A stretch of DNA of 64,000 nt from an uncultured Oscillospiraceae bacterium (GTDB lineage: Bacteria > Bacillota > Clostridia > Oscillospirales > Oscillospiraceae): positions 1 through 64,000 of the forward strand of contig CAKUHB010000002.1 of NCBI GenBank assembly GCA_934655875.1, read 5' to 3'. The position numbers and the translations under genes are program-made. Numbering within the stretch: the stretch's first letter is position 1; each line of letters opens with the position of its first letter. The notes under the pieces are model-generated. The model saw only the letters and a list, made by a program, of their open reading frames with translations, ran no database searches and was not told the origin of the DNA. Below, piece by piece: positions 15,991 to 24,788 of this stretch.

Positions 15991-17337
15991 TTATTCCGCT
16001 TTCTTATAGACCCATGCGTTCGGCAGCGGGCGGCCGCCGGTGTAGCGCAGGGGAGAAGACGAGGACTGGGTGACGTATTCGCCGTCGAACCACAGCATCG
16101 CGCTCGAACCGCCGTCGAGGTTGATGGCCTGCATGCACTTGTGCTGCAGCAGGATCTCGGAGCAGTTATTGACGCTCGTGCCGAGAATGCCCTCGAGCGG
16201 ATACCGGCCCTCAATGACCAGCATCAGGATCTCGTATTTTTCGCTCTGGCCGATGCAGGCACGCGGCTGCTCGCCGGTCCAGTAATCGTCCATGATCTTT
16301 TTGCCGTCGACGATGAGTGCGGGGGTAAACTCTGCCGCGTCGGTGCAGTCTTCACTGACGGGGGACAGGGCGTCCTTGATGTAGAACAGATTGTCTTCAT
16401 GCAGCTCAATACGCTTGTAGGCATAAGCGGAGAAGTGCTCGCCGTAGGCCGTACCGTTGGACATGCTGTAGCCCGCAAGCAGACCGCCGTTGCCAGCGCC
16501 GCCTGGATCAAGGAAGCCGTTGGCGTTCATCGCCAGCACGCCGTTGTGCGCGGCGGCAATCTCACCGGAAAGCTGACCGGCCACGCCGAGCGTGGACGCC
16601 ATTTCGATGGAAAGGAGGGACGGATCCTTGCCGACGGCCAGCACGCCGCGATAGCCCTTGCCGGAGATCCGTACCAGAAGAATTGCGTTCTTTGCGTCGA
16701 TGGCCAGCACCTGCTCTCCGAACGTCGTCTGGATTGAGGTGCCCTGATCGTCAAAGCCGGCTTCGTTGATGTAGATATGATCCCAGCCATTTGCCAGCGT
16801 ATCGGGATACTGGGCCAGATAAGCCTCCATGGAGCTGCGGTCCAGCTCCCAGAACAGCTCGTAGAAGGCCTCCTCGGCCTGCTTCTCCAGTTCCTCCGGC
16901 GTCAGCTCATCGGTCTTTTCGCCGGTCTCATGGGTGACGTTGGGGTCAATGTGGGTGATGTTGTTGCTGGTAGAGCCGTCCGGCGAGGACGTCGTATCGG
17001 TCTTGCCCCAAGTCGATTCCTTGCCGACAGTCGCGGCCTTGAAAACACCGTATTCATACCGGACCTCGTCGATGACGTCCTTGGGGATGAAGTATGTAGC
17101 CAGCCACTGATGCGTCATGGTGTCCATGGCGGTATTGATGTAGATCGTGCGCCATTTCTTTACGAATGCGTTATTGGTATACACGCAGAAGAAATACAGA
17201 CCCTCCAGACAGAGGATGACGGTCAGCCAGATGGCGAGCGTCTTCAGGGGCTTTTTGACCTTCTGCTTTTTTTGCCTGCCGGAGCGCTTGGCAACGCGCG
17301 CGCCGCCCGACGAACTGAACAGTTTAACCTGTGACAT
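15991..17337 (-). CDS. membrane-anchored phosphodiester glycosidase family protein
   Basis: 448 residues. A basic cytoplasmic N-terminus (KRSGRQKKQKVKK) precedes one membrane segment near 31-53, giving a type II anchored extracytoplasmic enzyme. The C-terminal domain is the NAGPA/DUF2233 type: it ends in the NLDGGSSA motif (406-413) and a GGRPLPNA tail. The family cleaves sugar-phosphodiester bonds, in bacteria often linked to cell-wall or exopolysaccharide turnover. GGAGAG precedes the ATG. It is transcribed alone from 17376-17404. Exact substrate unknown. Confidence 0.88.
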   Translation of the reverse strand: MSQVKLFSSSGGARVAKRSGRQKKQKVKKPLKTLAIWLTVILCLEGLYFFCVYTNNAFVKKWRTIYINTAMDTMTHQWLATYFIPKDVIDEVRYEYGVFKAATVGKESTWGKTDTTSSPDGSTSNNITHIDPNVTHETGEKTDELTPEELEKQAEEAFYELFWELDRSSMEAYLAQYPDTLANGWDHIYINEAGFDDQGTSIQTTFGEQVLAIDAKNAILLVRISGKGYRGVLAVGKDPSLLSIEMASTLGVAGQLSGEIAAAHNGVLAMNANGFLDPGGAGNGGLLAGYSMSNGTAYGEHFSAYAYKRIELHEDNLFYIKDALSPVSEDCTDAAEFTPALIVDGKKIMDDYWTGEQPRACIGQSEKYEILMLVIEGRYPLEGILGTSVNNCSEILLQHKCMQAINLDGGSSAMLWFDGEYVTQSSSSPLRYTGGRPLPNAWVYKKAE

Positions 17338-17375
17338 GAAATCTCTCCAGTATCATTAAAATCACATATGAATGC

Positions 17376-17404
17376 ATTCTATCACAGATCACGGCAGGAA
17401 TCAA
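17376..17404 (-). promoter_or_regulatory. promoter of the phosphodiester glycosidase gene
   Basis: Minus-strand TTGATT (17399-17404), 17-bp spacer, TAGAAT (17376-17381). Confidence 0.6.
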
Positions 17405-17457
17405 ACAGTTTGACAGAAAGTTAAGAAATATTTACAATTCTGCCGCGGAATTGACAC

Positions 17458-18231
17458 TTATTCCGCGCTGGTTTTGACGCTTTTACCGACGGTTCCGGGA
17501 TCGGCGGTCAGCGTGCCGCTGTATTCCACGCAGTCGATCCGGCAGCCTTCTCCAATGCGCACGTTCCGTCCGCGCACGATCTCGGTCTCGACATATGCAA
17601 GCTCAATGTCATCGCCCTCGATGGAGCCGATTTTTGCGCAGCCGGGGGTCGTGCGGAACAGACCAAGGAACGCCGCCGCGTCCTTGCGCAGAATGCGGAT
17701 GCTGCTGCCGCCGATGGCGTGGATATGAACAGCGCGGTATGCCGAAATTTCAACGGTTTCCGCATTCAGAAGTCCGCCGATCTCTGCCGCACCGGTCAAA
17801 ACAGCCGTCTCCGCTTCCAGATCGCCGGAGACTCTGCACGAGCCGGAGCTGGTGAACGCCCGGCAGTGGACGCGCCCTGCTTCCAGACAGCCGGTGCTGC
17901 GGATCTCGTCCGCCGTGAGCTGCTGTGCCGCCTGCACAGAGCCGGAGCTGGACACAAGCGTCCGGACGGTCAATCCGGCATCAACGCTGAAGGCACCGGA
18001 GGAGGACAGGCTCTCGCACTGGGCGCTTCCTTCGACCTTGCCGGCGCCGCTGCTGCGGATCTCGCCCGTGCAGTCCACATCGCCCAAAATCTTGGCCGCA
18101 CCGGAGCAGTGCAGGCTTGTGCAGCGCAAATTGCCCTTGATTTTACCGGCGCCGCTGATGGAGACCCCTGCATATTCACCGCCCGGCATGGTGCTGGCGC
18201 CGGAAATTTTCAGATCGATCGTTTCGTTCAT
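17458..18231 (-). CDS. bactofilin-like polymer-forming protein (YhbE/YhbF type)
   Basis: 257 residues with no signal peptide. It is built almost wholly of short beta-helix turns (repeats of the form ISGAGKIKGNL, SSGAGKVEGSA, SSGSCRVSGDL), typical of polymer-forming cytoskeletal proteins. The last 90 residues depart from the repeat pattern. B. subtilis carries a comparable yhbD-yhbE-yhbF cluster, and here the gene overlaps the upstream YhbD-type gene by 4 bases. A role in envelope or cell-shape organisation is inferred from the family only. Confidence 0.85.
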   Translation of the reverse strand: MNETIDLKISGASTMPGGEYAGVSISGAGKIKGNLRCTSLHCSGAAKILGDVDCTGEIRSSGAGKVEGSAQCESLSSSGAFSVDAGLTVRTLVSSSGSVQAAQQLTADEIRSTGCLEAGRVHCRAFTSSGSCRVSGDLEAETAVLTGAAEIGGLLNAETVEISAYRAVHIHAIGGSSIRILRKDAAAFLGLFRTTPGCAKIGSIEGDDIELAYVETEIVRGRNVRIGEGCRIDCVEYSGTLTADPGTVGKSVKTSAE

Positions 18232-18617
18232 AGAGAAACCTCCTTCAAATGTTCCAATACATCCGCCGTCTGCTGCGCATCCTTCAGGTAAACATGCAGC
18301 AGCTGCTCCAGCGGATATTCCTTTTTTCCGTATTTCGTTTCGAGTATCAGCGTCCGCCCGGCGCCTGCCGTCTGCTGCTGCCCGGCCAGCTCGGCTGCCA
18401 GCTGCTCAAGGGAAACGCGCTCCTTTTCGCGCAGGATCTGCTCGATCCGCGGGCAGATCTGCGCGCGGCGGAAATAGGTCTCCTGTCCTGTGGGGGCGGA
18501 TCGCCGCAAAAACCAGGATTCCGGGATCAGGCCCATCCGCTTCCAGCGGTACAGCGCGCCATAGGAGATCCGGTACTGCTCCAGAAGCTCCTTTTTGGAG
18601 ATCAGGTCTTCCTCCAC
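18228..18617 (-). CDS. yhbD: YhbD family protein (DUF4004), MerR-like HTH
   Basis: 129 residues. The N-terminus (SKKELLEQYRISYGALYRWK, 7-26) reads as a MerR-like winged helix-turn-helix, followed by a segment with an arginine pair (FLRRSAP) and an acidic helical tail. It matches the YhbD family of B. subtilis by layout and neighbour (bactofilin-like gene overlapping by 4 bases). The promoter upstream carries two copies of a palindrome that the protein probably binds, so autoregulation is likely. DNA binding itself is inferred. Confidence 0.85.
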   Translation of the reverse strand: MEEDLISKKELLEQYRISYGALYRWKRMGLIPESWFLRRSAPTGQETYFRRAQICPRIEQILREKERVSLEQLAAELAGQQQTAGAGRTLILETKYGKKEYPLEQLLHVYLKDAQQTADVLEHLKEVSL

Positions 18618-18632
18618 GGGATCAACTCCTTT

Positions 18633-18681
18633 CGTAACATTGTTACGGGCTTATGGTAGCATAACAATGTTACGATGTCAA
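18633..18681 (-). promoter_or_regulatory. yhbD promoter with two palindromic operators
   Basis: Minus-strand TTGACA (18676-18681), 17-bp spacer, TACCAT (18653-18658). Operator 1 CGTAACATTGTTACG (18633-18647) lies just downstream of the -10; operator 2 CATAACAATGTTACG (18660-18674) fills the spacer. The centres are 27 bp apart. Confidence 0.75.
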
Positions 18682-18691
18682 GTGAAAAATT

Positions 18692-18719
18692 GCCCGTCTC
18701 CGAAAAAACGGAGACGGGA
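18692..18719 (-). terminator. terminator of the degV/EEP operon
   Basis: Stem CCCGTCTCCG/CGGAGACGGG with A/T-rich loop; the minus strand continues into a T-rich run (CAATTTTTC). Confidence 0.85.
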
Positions 18720-18728
18720 CAGAACTGC

Positions 18729-19811
18729 TTATTCAGCCGGCAGCAGCCGGAACGAAAGGCTGACCGGATTATGGTCAGAGCAGGCAAAGCCGTAATCAAG
18801 GACGGAAGCGTTCAGAATTTCGACGTTCGGCGAGACGAGGAAGCCGTCAACCGTCAGCCGGAGCTGCCCGTCGGTGTACGGGCCGTCGGCATTGCGGCAG
18901 CTGGCGACCGGAGCATCCCGGTCAACGGGCGCGATCAGAACGAGATCCGTCTGCGCGATCAGATCGCGGCGGATCGGCTGCGCCCACGTATAGCCGTCGG
19001 TGGAGACACCGAAATACTGTGCGCTGCCGCCCTCCAGCAGATCCTTGTTAAAATCGCCGCCGCCAAGCACATAATTACCCTTGTCGTATTCCGCCTGCAT
19101 GTCAGCCAGCAGCAGCCGCAGCTGCTCGTCGGCGATCGTGCCGTCGGAGGAGTAGGCAGACAGGTGCAGGTCATACAGACAGAGCTCCTTTCCGCCTGCG
19201 ACCGGCACGCGGGAGACGGAATAGCAGCGGTCAAGATCGAGAAGCTTTGTCAGACCGCTCTCCACTGGCAGACTGCGCCGGACAGCGTCCGTGACGGAGA
19301 AGCCCGCCATCATCAGAAGGCCGGAGCGGCTTGCGCCGTGCGGCTGCAAAAACGGATAGAACAGGAACGGGGAATCGTAATTGACGGCAAACACGCTGTC
19401 GTAATCGGGCTGCGCGGCATACAGGTACGCGCGCTCATCCACGTGGTACGTGCGCGTGGAATCAAAATCGACCTCCTGTAGGAAATAGACGTCGGCGTCC
19501 TCGCCTTGCAGGCGGGACTGGATCTGCGTGAGATTCTCGCGCAGCCGCTCTTCGCTCCACGCCCACGACTGCGTCCCGCCGTCCATGAAGAAGCCGTAAT
19601 CGTCTTCATACGCCCCAAAACCGAGGTTCCACGTCATGGCGCGGTAGACGGTTCCGGTCTCCGCTTCCGGCTGCGTCTGTGCGGACTGCACTTGCAGGGC
19701 CTGATTGTCCGGGATGCGGTGATAGGCGATGAGAACGTAGGCGACATAGCAGAGCGCAAGCCCGATGAGCACTGCAAGGGCGATCAGCAGCCCTTTCCAG
19801 ACTTTTTTCAT
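18729..19811 (-). CDS. membrane-anchored endonuclease/exonuclease/phosphatase family protein
   Basis: 360 residues. One N-terminal membrane segment (about 7-30) anchors an extracytoplasmic EEP-fold domain. Family landmarks are present: WNLGFG, the metal-binding glutamate in QEVD, GGDFNKD, and the C-terminal SDHNP. The fold includes nucleases, phosphatases and phospholipases; substrate cannot be told from sequence. It overlaps the DegV gene by 4 bases and is the last gene before the terminator at 18692-18719. Confidence 0.87.
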   Translation of the reverse strand: MKKVWKGLLIALAVLIGLALCYVAYVLIAYHRIPDNQALQVQSAQTQPEAETGTVYRAMTWNLGFGAYEDDYGFFMDGGTQSWAWSEERLRENLTQIQSRLQGEDADVYFLQEVDFDSTRTYHVDERAYLYAAQPDYDSVFAVNYDSPFLFYPFLQPHGASRSGLLMMAGFSVTDAVRRSLPVESGLTKLLDLDRCYSVSRVPVAGGKELCLYDLHLSAYSSDGTIADEQLRLLLADMQAEYDKGNYVLGGGDFNKDLLEGGSAQYFGVSTDGYTWAQPIRRDLIAQTDLVLIAPVDRDAPVASCRNADGPYTDGQLRLTVDGFLVSPNVEILNASVLDYGFACSDHNPVSLSFRLLPAE

Positions 19812-20713
19812 ACTGCCTGTCCCTCCGGAGCGCGTGCATCGCCGAAGAAGAATACGGCGACCGTGCCAGGGCCGGAATGGGACGCGACGATGGTGCCGAT
19901 GTTGCAGATGCGGATTTCGCCGTCAATGTGCGGGAACGCCGCCGCGACGGCTTCCTTTGTGGCTTCCGCGTCGGCCGGGCAGTTGGAATGGCAGATAAAG
20001 ACCTTTCCTGCATAGGCTTCGCCGCCTTCGGCGTGGCGCTTCATGGTCTCGACCGTGCGTGCGACCGCGTTTTTCTTGCCGCGAACCTTGTCATACGCGA
20101 TGATGCGGCCCTTATCGTCCAGCCGCATGATCGGGCAGATGCCAAGCACGGTGCCGATGGCGGCGGCCGCGCCGGACATACGTCCGCTGCGGCGGTAGAA
20201 TTTCAGCTCCGTGGAATAGAACTGGTGGTGGACGTTCTGCCGGTGGGCGAGCACCCAGTCAGCGACCTCGTCCAGCGACTTTCCGGCGTCGCGCAGATCG
20301 GCTGCGCCGTCGACCAGAAGACCGTAGCCGGAGGACGAGCAGAGCGAGTCGATCACGACCAGCCGCCGCTCCGGATATTTTTCGCGCAGCGCATCTGCCG
20401 CGAGCATGGCATTCTGCACGGAAGCCGTCATGCCGGAGCCGAAGGCGATGTGCAGCACGTCGCCCTGCTGCAGGAGATTGTCAAAAAACGTCTCGTACTG
20501 AAATTCATTCAGCTGCGCCGTGGTCGGCAGCTTGCCGTCGGCAAGAAAGCCATAGAATTTCGGCAATGCGTCCGGATCACGGCCCATGTCGTCCTCATAG
20601 TCGATGCCGTCGACCTGATACGAATAGAACAGTACCGGGAGATTGCGTTCATTGGCATAGGAATAGGGGAGATCGATCGTGGATTCACAGGACAGCAGGA
20701 AGGAAGGTTCCAT
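19808..20713 (-). CDS. DegV family fatty-acid-binding protein
   Basis: 301 residues from the ATG at 20713 (GAGGTG 6 bases upstream, spacer TTTTTT). DegV/FakB proteins bind fatty acids and present them to the kinase FakA for phosphorylation. Typical segments are SCESTIDLP at the start, TTAQLNEFQYETFF, FGSGMTASVQNA and ELKFYRRSGRMSG. No fakA is nearby. It is translated ahead of, and coupled by ATGA overlap to, the EEP-family gene; the TetR regulator upstream on the same strand may belong to the same transcript. Confidence 0.92.
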   Translation of the reverse strand: MEPSFLLSCESTIDLPYSYANERNLPVLFYSYQVDGIDYEDDMGRDPDALPKFYGFLADGKLPTTAQLNEFQYETFFDNLLQQGDVLHIAFGSGMTASVQNAMLAADALREKYPERRLVVIDSLCSSSGYGLLVDGAADLRDAGKSLDEVADWVLAHRQNVHHQFYSTELKFYRRSGRMSGAAAAIGTVLGICPIMRLDDKGRIIAYDKVRGKKNAVARTVETMKRHAEGGEAYAGKVFICHSNCPADAEATKEAVAAAFPHIDGEIRICNIGTIVASHSGPGTVAVFFFGDARAPEGQAV

Positions 20714-20816
20714 AAAAAACACCTCAAATACCGCAAATGCGGCAGTAATTATTCCTATAGAATAACAGAACGCCGCGGCAGCTGAAAACAGACAAAACGG
20801 CGATCATGCCCGAAGC

Positions 20817-21404
20817 TTATGCCTTGTCCGCGGACTGCGGCAGGATGGAATAGCCGAGACTCTGGGTGACCATGGCGTCAAAGCCGCTGCGGTAAAGGGT
20901 GCACAGGCGGTCAAACTGTGCCTGAATGTCGTATTTCATATCGTTCGACAGCCATTCGACGATCTGGCCGTAGCATTCGCACTGCCAGAAACGGATGAGG
21001 ATCTCGCGGTCTTCATCCGTGAAGGACAGATCGCCGTAAGCGGCTTTTGCGTAGGCTTCGACGGTATGACGGCAGATCTGCATGAGATAGAAGGCGACCG
21101 TATCATGGCTGATGGAGCGGTACATATGCATGACGGCGCGCTTGTTTTCCGTCATGAACTGAACTGCCGCGTTCAGGCAGGCCGCCGGAGAGTCGGGGCT
21201 GGCATATTCGCGGATGATGGAGTCTGCCCGTTCCGTGATGATCTCAGTCGCGAGCGAAGGAATATCTGTAAAATGATAATAAAACGTGTTGCGGTTGATG
21301 CCGCAGTCATCAACGATCGCCTTGACAGTGACCTGATTGAGCGGCCGCTCGTTGAGCAGCTTCAGAAACGATTTTTTGATGGCCTGTTTGGTGTAAGCGG
21401 ACAT
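20817..21404 (-). CDS. TetR/AcrR family regulator
   Basis: 195 residues. The N-terminal HTH (VTVKAIVDDCGINRNTFYYH) is a clear TetR type; the C-terminal helical domain resembles the TetR_C variant of DhaS-like regulators. AGGAGGTC precedes the ATG at 9-base spacing. Its own promoter is at 21454-21482. It lies 104 bases upstream of degV on the same strand without a strong terminator between, so it may regulate itself and the fatty-acid-binding DegV gene. Ligand unknown. Confidence 0.9.
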   Translation of the reverse strand: MSAYTKQAIKKSFLKLLNERPLNQVTVKAIVDDCGINRNTFYYHFTDIPSLATEIITERADSIIREYASPDSPAACLNAAVQFMTENKRAVMHMYRSISHDTVAFYLMQICRHTVEAYAKAAYGDLSFTDEDREILIRFWQCECYGQIVEWLSNDMKYDIQAQFDRLCTLYRSGFDAMVTQSLGYSILPQSADKA

Positions 21405-21453
21405 ATACCGACCTCCTGCGCCGTGACGGAATCATTGATAACTGTTATTTTAG

Positions 21454-21482
21454 AATATATCAAACGCGCAAAGGAATGTCAA
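21454..21482 (-). promoter_or_regulatory. promoter of the TetR gene
   Basis: Minus-strand TTGACA (21477-21482), 17-bp spacer, TATATT (21454-21459). Near-consensus. Confidence 0.8.
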
Positions 21483-21519
21483 TCTGAACACCGGCGGCTT
21501 TTTGCACGGCAGTTCTTTC

Positions 21520-21548
21520 TTGTCAAGCGGAAAAAACTGTGATAGAAT
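21520..21548 (+). promoter_or_regulatory. promoter of the M50 protease / scpAB run
   Basis: TTGTCA (21520-21525), 17-bp spacer, TAGAAT (21543-21548). Back to back with the TetR promoter. Confidence 0.65.
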
Positions 21549-21577
21549 ACATAAAATATATTCTCTGAGGCGATGAA

Positions 21578-22267
21578 TTGGACAAATTTGTTTCCTGGCT
21601 CCAGCAGCTGCGCTTTGACGGCGTCTGGCAGACAGCGGTGCTGGTCGCAGCTTCTATCCTGTGCATCACGGTGCATGAGACGTGCCACGGACTTGCCGCG
21701 TACAGGCTTGGCGATCAGACCGCGAAGCGGGCCGGACGGCTGAGCCTGAATCCGCTGCGGCATATCGATATTGGCGGACTGCTGATGATGGCGCTGTTCG
21801 GCTTCGGCTGGGCCAAGCCGGTGCCGGTCGATATGCGGAATTTCCGGCACCCGAAGCGCGATATGGCGCTGACAGCTGCGGCCGGGCCGGTGTCAAACGT
21901 GCTGCTGGCGTATCTGGCGGAGCTGCTGTACGGCCTGTGCGCATACTGGTATTATACAAACGGACAGACGGCGGCCTATGTGCTTGCACTGTTCTTTTAT
22001 GATGTGGAGATCATTTCGGCAGGGCTTGCCGTGTTCAATCTGATCCCCATTCCGCCGCTGGACGGCTCCAAGGTGCTGCTCGCCGTCCTGTCTGACCGCG
22101 CCTACAATTGGCTGATGCGGTACGAGCGCTACGGCATGCTGCTTCTGATGGTGCTGCTGTTTACAAATGTGCTGGATACGCCGCTTGAATTTCTGCGCGG
22201 CGGACTGCTTGACGCCATACAGGCCACCGGCAGCTGGCCGGTCAAGCTTTTGCTTGCGCTGCGCTGA
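21578..22267 (+). CDS. site-2 protease family (M50) membrane protein
   Basis: 229 residues, multi-spanning. Zinc motif HETCH (residues 31-35) and the second metal-site motif PPLDGSK (near 152-158) are the M50 landmarks; the NPLRHID turn lies between. Start is a TTG at 21578 with GAGG 7 bases upstream; the nearby ATG at 21573 is out of frame. It cleaves membrane-embedded substrates, none identifiable here. It precedes scpA by 32 bases, an arrangement common in Clostridia. Confidence 0.88.
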   Translation: MDKFVSWLQQLRFDGVWQTAVLVAASILCITVHETCHGLAAYRLGDQTAKRAGRLSLNPLRHIDIGGLLMMALFGFGWAKPVPVDMRNFRHPKRDMALTAAAGPVSNVLLAYLAELLYGLCAYWYYTNGQTAAYVLALFFYDVEIISAGLAVFNLIPIPPLDGSKVLLAVLSDRAYNWLMRYERYGMLLLMVLLFTNVLDTPLEFLRGGLLDAIQATGSWPVKLLLALR

Positions 22268-22299
22268 GTGCGCCGAATGAAAATTAGGAGTTCTTTCTG

Positions 22300-23097
22300 A
22301 TGGATGAACCGCGATACCACCTCGGCAGCGTCGTACACGTTAGAGGGGAAACGCTTGAGGACTTTGACGGCCCTCTGGATGTTATTTTGCTGCTGCTGAG
22401 CAAAAATAAAATCGAGATTCAGGATATCCAGATCTCTTCGATCCTGGAGCAGTATCTGGCGTATCTCGACGAGATGAAGCGCATGGATATGGAGATCGCC
22501 AGCGAGTTTATCGCCATGGCGTCCTATCTCATGTATATCAAGACCCGCATGCTCCTGTCCCGCGCGGAGCAGGAAGAAGCGCAGAGCGAGATGGACAAGC
22601 TGGTCGAATCACTGCAAAAGCGGCAGCGGCAGGACGCGTATCAGCAGATCCAGAAGGCCGCAAAGCTGCTTGGCGCCAGAAACGAGCTGGGGCTCGGCCT
22701 GTTCACCAAGGGGCCGGAGCCATACGAGCCGGACAGAACCTACCGCTACCGGCATGATAAATCCGACCTGACCGCGGCGCTCGCCGCCATGCAGGACCGG
22801 TCGGAGCGGCGTCTGCCTCCGCCGGTGTCCAATTTTGCAGGCATCGTCGGCACGGAGCCGTATCCCGTGACGCAGAAGGCAAAGCAGGTCATCGGACGGC
22901 TTATTTCCCATGGCGTTATGCGCTTTCTGGCGCTGTTCCGCGGCAGCCGCAGCCGGTCGGAGATCGTCGCGACGTTTCTGGCTGTTCTGGAGCTGTGCCG
23001 TCTTCGCTCGGTGGAGATCGGTGAGACGGAGACAGGCGAAGCTTCTGTGACGTATCTGCGCCAGCCGGAGCAGGAGATCACGACGGATATATCCTGA
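22300..23097 (+). CDS. scpA: segregation and condensation protein A
   Basis: 265 residues. Kleisin subunit that bridges SMC heads with ScpB in the chromosome-condensing complex. Conserved N-terminus (FDGPLDVILLLLSKNKIEI) and MASYLMYIKTRMLL region, and a C-terminal winged-helix portion. TAGGAG lies 9 bases before the ATG. scpB follows after 12 bases. Confidence 0.95.
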   Translation: MDEPRYHLGSVVHVRGETLEDFDGPLDVILLLLSKNKIEIQDIQISSILEQYLAYLDEMKRMDMEIASEFIAMASYLMYIKTRMLLSRAEQEEAQSEMDKLVESLQKRQRQDAYQQIQKAAKLLGARNELGLGLFTKGPEPYEPDRTYRYRHDKSDLTAALAAMQDRSERRLPPPVSNFAGIVGTEPYPVTQKAKQVIGRLISHGVMRFLALFRGSRSRSEIVATFLAVLELCRLRSVEIGETETGEASVTYLRQPEQEITTDIS

Positions 23098-23109
23098 TGG
23101 GAGGAAATT

Positions 23110-23715
23110 TTGGAACAGAATGATTTACAGCGGGCGATCATGGCCGTCCTGTTTGCCGCCGGGGAACCGGTGGATGCGGGCAGACTGAGCCAGACGCTCG
23201 GCTATGACGAAACGGAGATCCACGAAGCCTGCAAGGCGCTCATGGATATGCTCAGCTATCACCGCAGCGGTATCCGCATCGTGCGGCTGGAGAACGCCTA
23301 CCAGATGTGTTCCTCGCCGGAGATGGCGGAATATGTGACCAAGACGCTCGAAACGCGCAAGCCGCCGAAGCTCTCGCCCTCGCAGCTGGAGACCCTGACG
23401 GTCATCGCGTATTATCAGCCCGCGACCAAGGCGCTCGTCGAGCAGATCCGCGGCGTGGACAGCGCATACTGCGTCAGCGCTCTCGTGACGAAAAAGCTCA
23501 TCCGCGAGTGCGGACGGCTCAACATGCCGGGCCGCCCGATCGTCTATGAGACGACGCCGGATTTTCTGCGTGTGTTCGGGCTGGAGTCGCTGGAGGATCT
23601 GCCGGAGATGGAAAAGGTCGACCTGCGCGTCGACCCGTCGCAGATCGAGCCGCTGGAAAAGCAGCAGGCTGAAAAACAGCCGGAGCAGCCGGTGCAGCAG
23701 GAGATCCCGCTATGA
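23110..23715 (+). CDS. scpB: segregation and condensation protein B
   Basis: 201 residues. Winged-helix partner of ScpA. The YHRSGIRIVRLENAYQMCS segment and the ALVTKKLIRECGR helix are typical. Start is TTG at 23110, preceded by GGGAGGAAA. The C-terminal 25 residues are glutamine- and glutamate-rich and low complexity. It overlaps the DUF2953 gene by 4 bases (ATGA). Confidence 0.95.
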   Translation: MEQNDLQRAIMAVLFAAGEPVDAGRLSQTLGYDETEIHEACKALMDMLSYHRSGIRIVRLENAYQMCSSPEMAEYVTKTLETRKPPKLSPSQLETLTVIAYYQPATKALVEQIRGVDSAYCVSALVTKKLIRECGRLNMPGRPIVYETTPDFLRVFGLESLEDLPEMEKVDLRVDPSQIEPLEKQQAEKQPEQPVQQEIPL

Positions 23716-24329
23716 CCTGGACGTGGTGGATGACGCTCCTCGTGATTGCCGCCGTGCTGCTTCTTATCGGGTGCATCCCGGTCGGTGTCGACGCGCGCTA
23801 TGGCTCGGACGGTGTCTTTCTGGCGGCAAAGCTCGGGCCGTTCCGGCTTCAGCTGCTGCCGCAGAAGCCGAAAAAAAAGAAAAAGAAACCTGCAAAACAG
23901 CCGTCTGCGGAAAAACCGGCGGAAAAGAAGCCGACGGAAAAGAAGCAGAATCCGCTCCTGTCCGGCGGCGTGGACGGGCTGATGCAGCTGCTCGATCTGG
24001 CATTTGATACGCTCGGCAACCTGCGCCGGAAGCTGCGCGTCGATGCGCTGACGCTGCACGTCACAGTTCCGGGCGGCGACGACCCGGCGAAGGCGGCCAT
24101 GAGCTATGGCCGCGCATGGGCGGTCATCGGTGCGCTGACGCCTGCGCTGGAGCGGCTGTTCGTCATAAAAAAGCGTGACATCCGGCCGGAACTCGATTAT
24201 AATGAAACAAAAATGAAGGCCGACGCGCATCTTGTGACAAGCATCACCATCGGGCGGTCCCTTGCGCTGGCGCTGCGCGCAGGCGTCGGTTTCCTGAAGA
24301 TTTTAAATGAGCGAAAAAAGGCGGTGTAA
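23712..24329 (+). CDS. DUF2953 membrane protein
   Basis: 205 residues. One N-terminal membrane segment (about 5-22, WWMTLLVIAAVLLLIGCIP), then a DUF2953-type beta-rich domain interrupted by a lysine-rich linker (about 52-75). The lysine run is encoded by an A-rich tract with eight A in a row near 23873, a possible slippage site. It sits between scpB and ytfJ, a placement seen in spore-formers. Function unknown. Confidence 0.85.
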   Translation: MTWTWWMTLLVIAAVLLLIGCIPVGVDARYGSDGVFLAAKLGPFRLQLLPQKPKKKKKKPAKQPSAEKPAEKKPTEKKQNPLLSGGVDGLMQLLDLAFDTLGNLRRKLRVDALTLHVTVPGGDDPAKAAMSYGRAWAVIGALTPALERLFVIKKRDIRPELDYNETKMKADAHLVTSITIGRSLALALRAGVGFLKILNERKKAV

Positions 24330-24333
24330 GTAC

Positions 24334-24747
24334 ATGAATCATCCCCTGTCAGACATGATGACCAATACCATGAGCAAGATCAAGGACATGATCGACGTCA
24401 ATACCGTGGTCGGCAGTCCCATCACTACGCCGGACGGCGTGACCATTATTCCGGTCACGAAGGTCTCCATCGGCTACGGCAGCGGCGGCAGTGATTTTGC
24501 CACGAAGAACTATCCGGCGACCCGGGACAATTCCTTCGGCGGCGGCGCGGGCGCCGGCATCAAAATCACGCCCGTGGCGTTCCTTGTGATCCGCGGCGAG
24601 AGCGTGCGGATGCTCCCGGTAGCAGAACCGGCGTCGACGTCCATCGACCGGCTGATCGAGCTTCTGCCGGATCTTCTTGAGAAGGGCGAAGCTTATTTTG
24701 CCGAAAAGAAAGCGGCGAAGGAAGCGGAAAAGGCGGAAGAAGCATAA
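24334..24747 (+). CDS. ytfJ: GerW family sporulation protein YtfJ
   Basis: 137 residues from the ATG at 24334. The family signature is clear: VGSPITTPDGVTIIPVTKVS, then a glycine-rich stretch (YGSGGSDF, GGGAGAGIKI) and VAFLVIRG. YtfJ/GerW is a forespore protein needed for normal spore germination in B. subtilis. The tail is a charged Lys/Glu/Ala helix. It lies 4 bases after the DUF2953 gene. Confidence 0.94.
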   Translation: MNHPLSDMMTNTMSKIKDMIDVNTVVGSPITTPDGVTIIPVTKVSIGYGSGGSDFATKNYPATRDNSFGGGAGAGIKITPVAFLVIRGESVRMLPVAEPASTSIDRLIELLPDLLEKGEAYFAEKKAAKEAEKAEEA

Positions 24748-24788
24748 AACCGGCACATCCTGCGCAAACTTGCGGCAGGGTGATGCAG

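Noticed and set aside
23860..23960. Poly-A tract in the DUF2953 gene as a phase-variation site
   Set aside because: Only one run of eight A; the frame is intact and the lysine linker tolerates length change. Too weak to report as a finding.
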